DNA of 10,293 nt, taken from the NCBI GenBank assembly GCA_023418255.1, contig JAEZZZ010000047.1, positions 1 to 10,293 of the forward strand, given 5' to 3'. The notes under the pieces were generated by a model. The model had not been told where the DNA came from, made no database searches, and worked only from the letters and a program-made list of their open reading frames with translations. A program made the translations under genes and the position numbers. This DNA comes from Bacteroidota bacterium. Lineage in GTDB: Bacteria > Bacteroidota > Bacteroidia > Bacteroidales > Dysgonomonadaceae. Each line of letters opens with the position of its first letter. Position 1 is the stretch's first letter. Below are positions 6,592 through 10,293 of the stretch, piece after piece.

Positions 6592-8043
6592 TCACATCAG
6601 CGGCGCAATAAATCGCAATACTTTTTCTAATAATTTACGGAAGAAGTGGCGATTGTTCCATACCTCGATATCGATTTTTTCGGCATCGTTTAAATCCTGC
6701 AAAAACACATCCCGAAGTTCGGTTGCCATTTCGGTATCATATACCATGGCATTGACTTCGAAATTGAATTCAAAACTTCGGTTGTCCAAATTGGCGGTGC
6801 CAATCACCGTAAAATAGTCGTCCACGACCATTGTTTTGGCGTGCACAAAACCTTTTTGATACATATGCACTTCGATGCCGCTTTCAAGCAATCCGGCATA
6901 GTGCGATTTGGATACGGTGTTTACTAAAAAAGAGTCAGATATGCCGGGAATCAACAGTTTTACTTTTACTCCGCGCATCACAGCCATATTCAGCGCGCGC
7001 AACAGCGCCGTGCCGGGAATGAAGTACGGCGTGGTGATATACACATACTCTTTGGCAAGATAAATCGCCTGCAAATAACTGTATAAAATATTGGGTACGA
7101 CAGAATCAGGTCCACTGCTGACGATTTGTGTCCATGTACGTTTTTTCACATGATAATGCTGCTTGAAATAATCCGGTGTAGGTTTCAAGTTGTCGCCCGA
7201 ACAAAAGTTCCAATCCGCCATAAATATATTTTGCATACTCCACACGGCTTCGCCTCGTATTTGGATATGCGTATCGCGCCAAAACAACGTGTTTTTCCCG
7301 TTATTGATGTATTTATCGGACACATTGATTCCGCCCACGAAAGCAACTTCGCCGTCTATCACCGCTATTTTTCGATGATTGCGGTAGTTAAGCCGGTTGG
7401 CAAGATACACAAAGCGAATCTTATAAAACGGGAATGCCTCCACGCCGTTGGCTTTCACTCGCGGCACAACGGTTTTGCGAATTTGATGGCTGCCGAAATC
7501 ATCATATATAAATCGCACCTCGACACCCTGCGAGGCTTTGTCAATCAAGATATCGGCTATTTGGTTACCTATCGTATCGTTTTCATAAATATAATATTCG
7601 ATGTGAATATGATGTTTGGCGTTTCGCAGCGCATCCAATAATTCGGGAAATTTATTTTCTCCGTTTACCAATAATTTCACTTCGTTTTGATGCGTGGCGA
7701 AGTTGATATCATTTTCGGAAAACATATTGCTTAACACAGAAAACACAGGATTTTCTCGATGCAGCACTGTTAAATTTTGGCGTTTATATTGCGTGATAAA
7801 AGCCGATATCTCTTTACTTTGATGCTTATCCAGTGTCAGTTTTTTAGAATAAATCTCGCGCTTTCGATAATTTATACCAAATGAAAGATAAATTACAATC
7901 CCGACTATAGGCAAAAGCAATATCAGCAAGATGTAAGATGTTGATTTTACGTATGAATCCGAATCTACAATTATTTTCAGTATCACAAAGACGACTGCAA
8001 TAAAGTAGATAACACCTAATATATCAAATAGTTGAAAATCCAT
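6592..8043 (-). CDS. cls: Cardiolipin synthase (phospholipase D superfamily)
   Basis: Condenses two phosphatidylglycerol molecules to cardiolipin and glycerol at the inner membrane. The 483-residue length is normal for bacterial Cls. Two membrane segments at about 8-26 and 36-55 anchor the N-terminus. Two PLD domains follow, each with a complete HxKxxxxD motif: H223-K225-D230 (HRKIAVID) and H401-K403-D408 (HAKTMVVD). The second is followed by the expected IGTANLDNRSFEFNFE context. No active-site residue is missing. The ATG at 8043 begins directly before the first membrane segment. It lies 52 bases downstream of the amidohydrolase gene on the same strand, so the two are probably cotranscribed. 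A few PLD-family proteins use other lipid head groups, so the exact product is inferred from the family. Confidence 0.94.
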   Translation of the reverse strand: MDFQLFDILGVIYFIAVVFVILKIIVDSDSYVKSTSYILLILLLPIVGIVIYLSFGINYRKREIYSKKLTLDKHQSKEISAFITQYKRQNLTVLHRENPVFSVLSNMFSENDINFATHQNEVKLLVNGENKFPELLDALRNAKHHIHIEYYIYENDTIGNQIADILIDKASQGVEVRFIYDDFGSHQIRKTVVPRVKANGVEAFPFYKIRFVYLANRLNYRNHRKIAVIDGEVAFVGGINVSDKYINNGKNTLFWRDTHIQIRGEAVWSMQNIFMADWNFCSGDNLKPTPDYFKQHYHVKKRTWTQIVSSGPDSVVPNILYSYLQAIYLAKEYVYITTPYFIPGTALLRALNMAVMRGVKVKLLIPGISDSFLVNTVSKSHYAGLLESGIEVHMYQKGFVHAKTMVVDDYFTVIGTANLDNRSFEFNFEVNAMVYDTEMATELRDVFLQDLNDAEKIDIEVWNNRHFFRKLLEKVLRFIAPLM

Positions 8044-8095
8044 AAGCAGTTATTTTCAAGAATAAATATGATTTCGGCTTTAACCCATCAGTTAT

Positions 8096-9811
8096 TTATT
8101 TCGATTTATAAATTGACACGCCTTCTTTGATTGTCTCAACCACTTTTATATCTTTTATTTTCAAAGGGTCGATTGTGAGTGGGTCACCATCCAGAATTAC
8201 AAAATCGGCAATTTTACCAACCGTTAACGTACCTTTTATATCTTCTTCAAATAATTCATACGCCGCATTCGCGGTGATGGCTTTCAGCGCTTGATAAGGT
8301 GTGGCTCTTTCGGCTTCGCCGATCACTTTGTTTGTCCGCGACAAGCGGTTCACGGCCGACCACACCGAAAACATCGGACTCAACGGTGTTACCGTAGCAT
8401 CGGAATGATTAGTGTATTTCAACCCCATGGCGTCGGCAGTAGCTATCGGACTGAGGAAAAAGGCTCTTTCTTTACCCAGATTTTCCACATGCGCGTCACC
8501 CCAAAAATAAGCGTGATTAGTGAAAAATGAAGGTTCGATATTGTATTTTTTATACGTTTCTAATTGTTCTTCGCGCACAAATTGCGAATGCACAACAATC
8601 GTTCTGCGGTCTTTATCTAAAGGTTCATTCAGCACTTCGCATGCTTTTTTATGAGCAGAAAGAATCATGTCGATGGATGCGTCGCCGTTGCTATGTATAA
8701 ACAATTGATTATCATTTTGATAAGCTAAAATAAACAGGCTATCCAACATCTCTTGTGACAAACTGGGAAGCCCCTTGCAATCGTGCATACATCCGGGAAC
8801 TTCTGTTAGATAAGATTCGGAAAAAAAGGCTGTTTTTCCTTGTGGTGAGCCGTCACCAATAATTTTTGTGCCTTGCACTTTAAATCGATTTTTATAGGTT
8901 TTCCATTTCAGAATGGTATCGGCAAGATTATCTTGTAATTCGGCCGAGCCGGCAAGTGCCACCAAATCGATTTTTAACTTTCCGGCATCCGCTTGGCTTT
9001 GATAAAAATCAATTGCATTGCGCGCTGTCATACCATCTTGTGCCGTTGTAATACCGTTGGCGGCATATTCATCTTGCGTTTTATCGAAATAGTCTTCTTG
9101 ATGCGCTTCTAGAATACTCAACATATTTCCCATAAACACATACATGGCAGTCTCTTGTACCAGTCCGTTCGGCTCTTTTGAGTTGGGATATCTGTCAATG
9201 TTTCCACCCGCGGGATTTTCGGTCACAGCCGTGATGTTCATTTTTTCCAACGCCATCGAATTAGCAACGCCCATATGTCCGCTGGCATGTTGCAGATACA
9301 CCGGATTTTCGGGTAACACTTCATCAATATCTTTTTTGTCGGGATGCCGCTTTTCGGTCATTTGCGACTCGTCATATCCCCATGCAAAAATCCATTCGCC
9401 GTCGGGGATGTTGTTCGTTTCTTTATAATTTTTCAATTTTTGTTTGATATCTTCGATAGAAGATACATCGCCCACCGGAGGCGGATTTAAGTCGATTTGT
9501 CCCATGGAGTTAGAGACAAAACCGAAATGGCTGTGCGGATCGATAAATCCCGGCAGCAGCGTGTTACCTCTCAAGTCAATGGTGGATGCTTTGGAGAATT
9601 GTTTTTTTGCCTCGGCAAAATCGCCTACAAAAGTGATTTTGCCTTCTTTCACCACAACAGCTTCAACTTTTCGTGGTGCACTTCCTTCCATTGTGATGAT
9701 ATTTCCGTTGTGATAGATGGATAATTCGGCAGCATCTTTCGATTTATTGTTGCAGCCTACCAAAATGATGGCTGTAAGCACTGCCAAATAAATAGTTCTT
9801 TTTAAAGACAT
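8096..9811 (-). CDS. Lipoprotein amidohydrolase, YtcJ-like (amidohydrolase 3 family)
   Basis: A metal-dependent hydrolase of 571 residues. The N-terminus (1-20) is a lipoprotein signal peptide with lipobox LVGC and cysteine at 20, then NNKSKD. The amidohydrolase fold shows its usual metal-site elements: HxH in PGFIDPHSH (H93, H95), a Lys in KIIGDGS (K317), H373 in FIHSNGD, H408 in VVHSQ, and D471 in NHSDATV. The closing GTLTVGKIADFVILDGDP (about 527-544) completes the small beta domain typical of YtcJ and N-substituted formamide deformylases. The substrate cannot be told from the sequence; the family includes enzymes on N-substituted amides and related compounds. The lipid anchor puts it outside the cytoplasm. 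Residues just after the cysteine are not rich in Asp/Glu, so there is no clear surface-export signal. It is the first gene of the leftward pair with cls. Confidence 0.9.
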   Translation of the reverse strand: MSLKRTIYLAVLTAIILVGCNNKSKDAAELSIYHNGNIITMEGSAPRKVEAVVVKEGKITFVGDFAEAKKQFSKASTIDLRGNTLLPGFIDPHSHFGFVSNSMGQIDLNPPPVGDVSSIEDIKQKLKNYKETNNIPDGEWIFAWGYDESQMTEKRHPDKKDIDEVLPENPVYLQHASGHMGVANSMALEKMNITAVTENPAGGNIDRYPNSKEPNGLVQETAMYVFMGNMLSILEAHQEDYFDKTQDEYAANGITTAQDGMTARNAIDFYQSQADAGKLKIDLVALAGSAELQDNLADTILKWKTYKNRFKVQGTKIIGDGSPQGKTAFFSESYLTEVPGCMHDCKGLPSLSQEMLDSLFILAYQNDNQLFIHSNGDASIDMILSAHKKACEVLNEPLDKDRRTIVVHSQFVREEQLETYKKYNIEPSFFTNHAYFWGDAHVENLGKERAFFLSPIATADAMGLKYTNHSDATVTPLSPMFSVWSAVNRLSRTNKVIGEAERATPYQALKAITANAAYELFEEDIKGTLTVGKIADFVILDGDPLTIDPLKIKDIKVVETIKEGVSIYKSK

Positions 9812-9949
9812 AATTGTTAATATTTTATTTATAATTAGATGATTGAGTATATTTATTAAGTTAAATGTTCAGAAGAAAAATAAGTATTTGGTTTGTTGCA
9901 GAAGACAAAAACTCACTTTTGTAAAAGGCTTCACGATAAAACTAGCCCA

Positions 9950-9957
9950 CAAATATA
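9950..9957 (-). promoter_or_regulatory. Likely -7 promoter box for the amidohydrolase-cls pair
   Basis: On the minus strand TATATTTG (9957 down to 9950) matches the Bacteroidetes -7 consensus TAnnTTTG at every defined base. A possible -33 element, ATTG at 9985-9982, is spaced 24 bases away, a little longer than the usual 19-21. A start near 9943 would give a leader of about 130 bases before the ATG at 9811. Confidence 0.45.
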
Positions 9958-9995
9958 AACAAATTTTAAGTTAGATGGATGCAATAAACATGTTT

Positions 9996-10017
9996 GTTTC
10001 TTTTTTACAAAAGAAAC
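9996..10017. repeat. Perfect 9-base inverted repeat
   Basis: GTTTCTTTT (9996-10004) and AAAAGAAAC (10009-10017) pair perfectly around the four-base loop TTAC. It lies about 40 bases upstream of the -7 box, so it could be an operator-like site or a weak hairpin from an unseen transcript. There is no T-run after it on either strand, which argues against a terminator. Confidence 0.4.
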
Positions 10018-10293
10018 TGAGTTATCGCTTTTATAAAAAACAACATCCCAAACCAAATATTTCGGCAGAGCAACCGTATTCATTTTCTTAAATAAGCAAC
10101 AAGTGGATTTTAGAAAAAATGTCGTGAAAACCGTTTGATTTTGGCGACAATAGCGTCTGCATGGAAGTTAACCCGCATTATTCATGAAGAACACTTTCCA
10201 TTTTCTTTGCCCCTCTTTTCCTCTGTGGGATGAATGGTTTTACTATTTTCTAATCCGATGATTGTTTTTTGAACGTTTCTTACTCCGCAAAAA

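Larger units (their letters stand above)
9812..10293. other. Gene-free region upstream of the leftward pair
   Basis: No convincing gene in 482 AT-rich bases. The part nearest the amidohydrolase holds its likely promoter. A 38-codon plus-strand frame (9975-10091) and an open minus-strand frame running in from the right edge (10292-10182) are visible but show no recognisable family, so they are not called. Confidence 0.5.

Noticed and set aside
7126..7641. A 171-codon plus-strand frame inside cls
   Set aside because: Antisense to the first HKD motif region of cardiolipin synthase, which is clearly the coding strand.
9975..10091. A 38-codon plus-strand frame beginning MDAINMFVSFLQ
   Set aside because: No recognised family, no promoter box upstream, and its start overlaps the inverted repeat at 9996-10017; too short to support alone.
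10182..10292. An open minus-strand frame entering from the right edge and ending in GKENGKCSS
   Set aside because: 36 codons of low-complexity charged sequence without a visible start or family; it could be a gene tail but cannot be supported from this window.

Overview
The window looks like chromosomal DNA of a Bacteroidales bacterium (phylum Bacteroidota). The DNA is AT-rich and the genes lack clear Shine-Dalgarno sequences. Two promoter-like sites match the Bacteroidetes TAnnTTTG -7 element fully or with one mismatch. The gene run dut / TPR protein / DUF4292 lipoprotein / EnvC-type activator is one I recall, from memory and not from a search, as recurring in that order. No rRNA, tRNA or CRISPR array was seen.

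Layout. Positions 1-66 are the tail of a very short lipoprotein-like reading frame whose stop codon lies inside a strong terminator hairpin (58-98). Positions 99-461 have no gene but contain a decayed insertion-sequence end (about 178-312). Five rightward genes follow with little spacing: dut (462-896), a 591-residue exported TPR protein (918-2693), a DUF4292 lipoprotein (2707-3558), an EnvC-like murein hydrolase activator (3558-4901, sharing one base with its neighbour) and a NupG-family nucleoside permease (4948-6228). Positions 6229-6591 hold a second, longer relic of the same insertion sequence in the opposite orientation, including a broken transposase N-terminus. Two leftward genes follow: a cardiolipin synthase (6592-8043) and, upstream of it, a lipoprotein amidohydrolase of the YtcJ type (8096-9811), with a good -7 promoter box at 9950-9957. 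The last 480 bases have no convincing gene.

How the genes fit together. The first four genes of the rightward cluster combine removal of dUTP with an envelope module: an EnvC-type protein whose LytM domain has lost zinc ligands and so probably activates an amidase, beside a TPR scaffold and an outer-membrane-type lipoprotein. The permease could supply nucleosides, which gives a loose nucleotide link to dut. The leftward pair is envelope-related as well: cardiolipin synthesis and a lipid-anchored metal-dependent hydrolase.

The least expected signal is the inverted pair of insertion-sequence relics flanking the five-gene cluster. They match at 50 of 60 positions without gaps in their core, by hand count. 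I did not find convincing evidence for a new defence or mobile system here; most of the window is conserved housekeeping and envelope biology.
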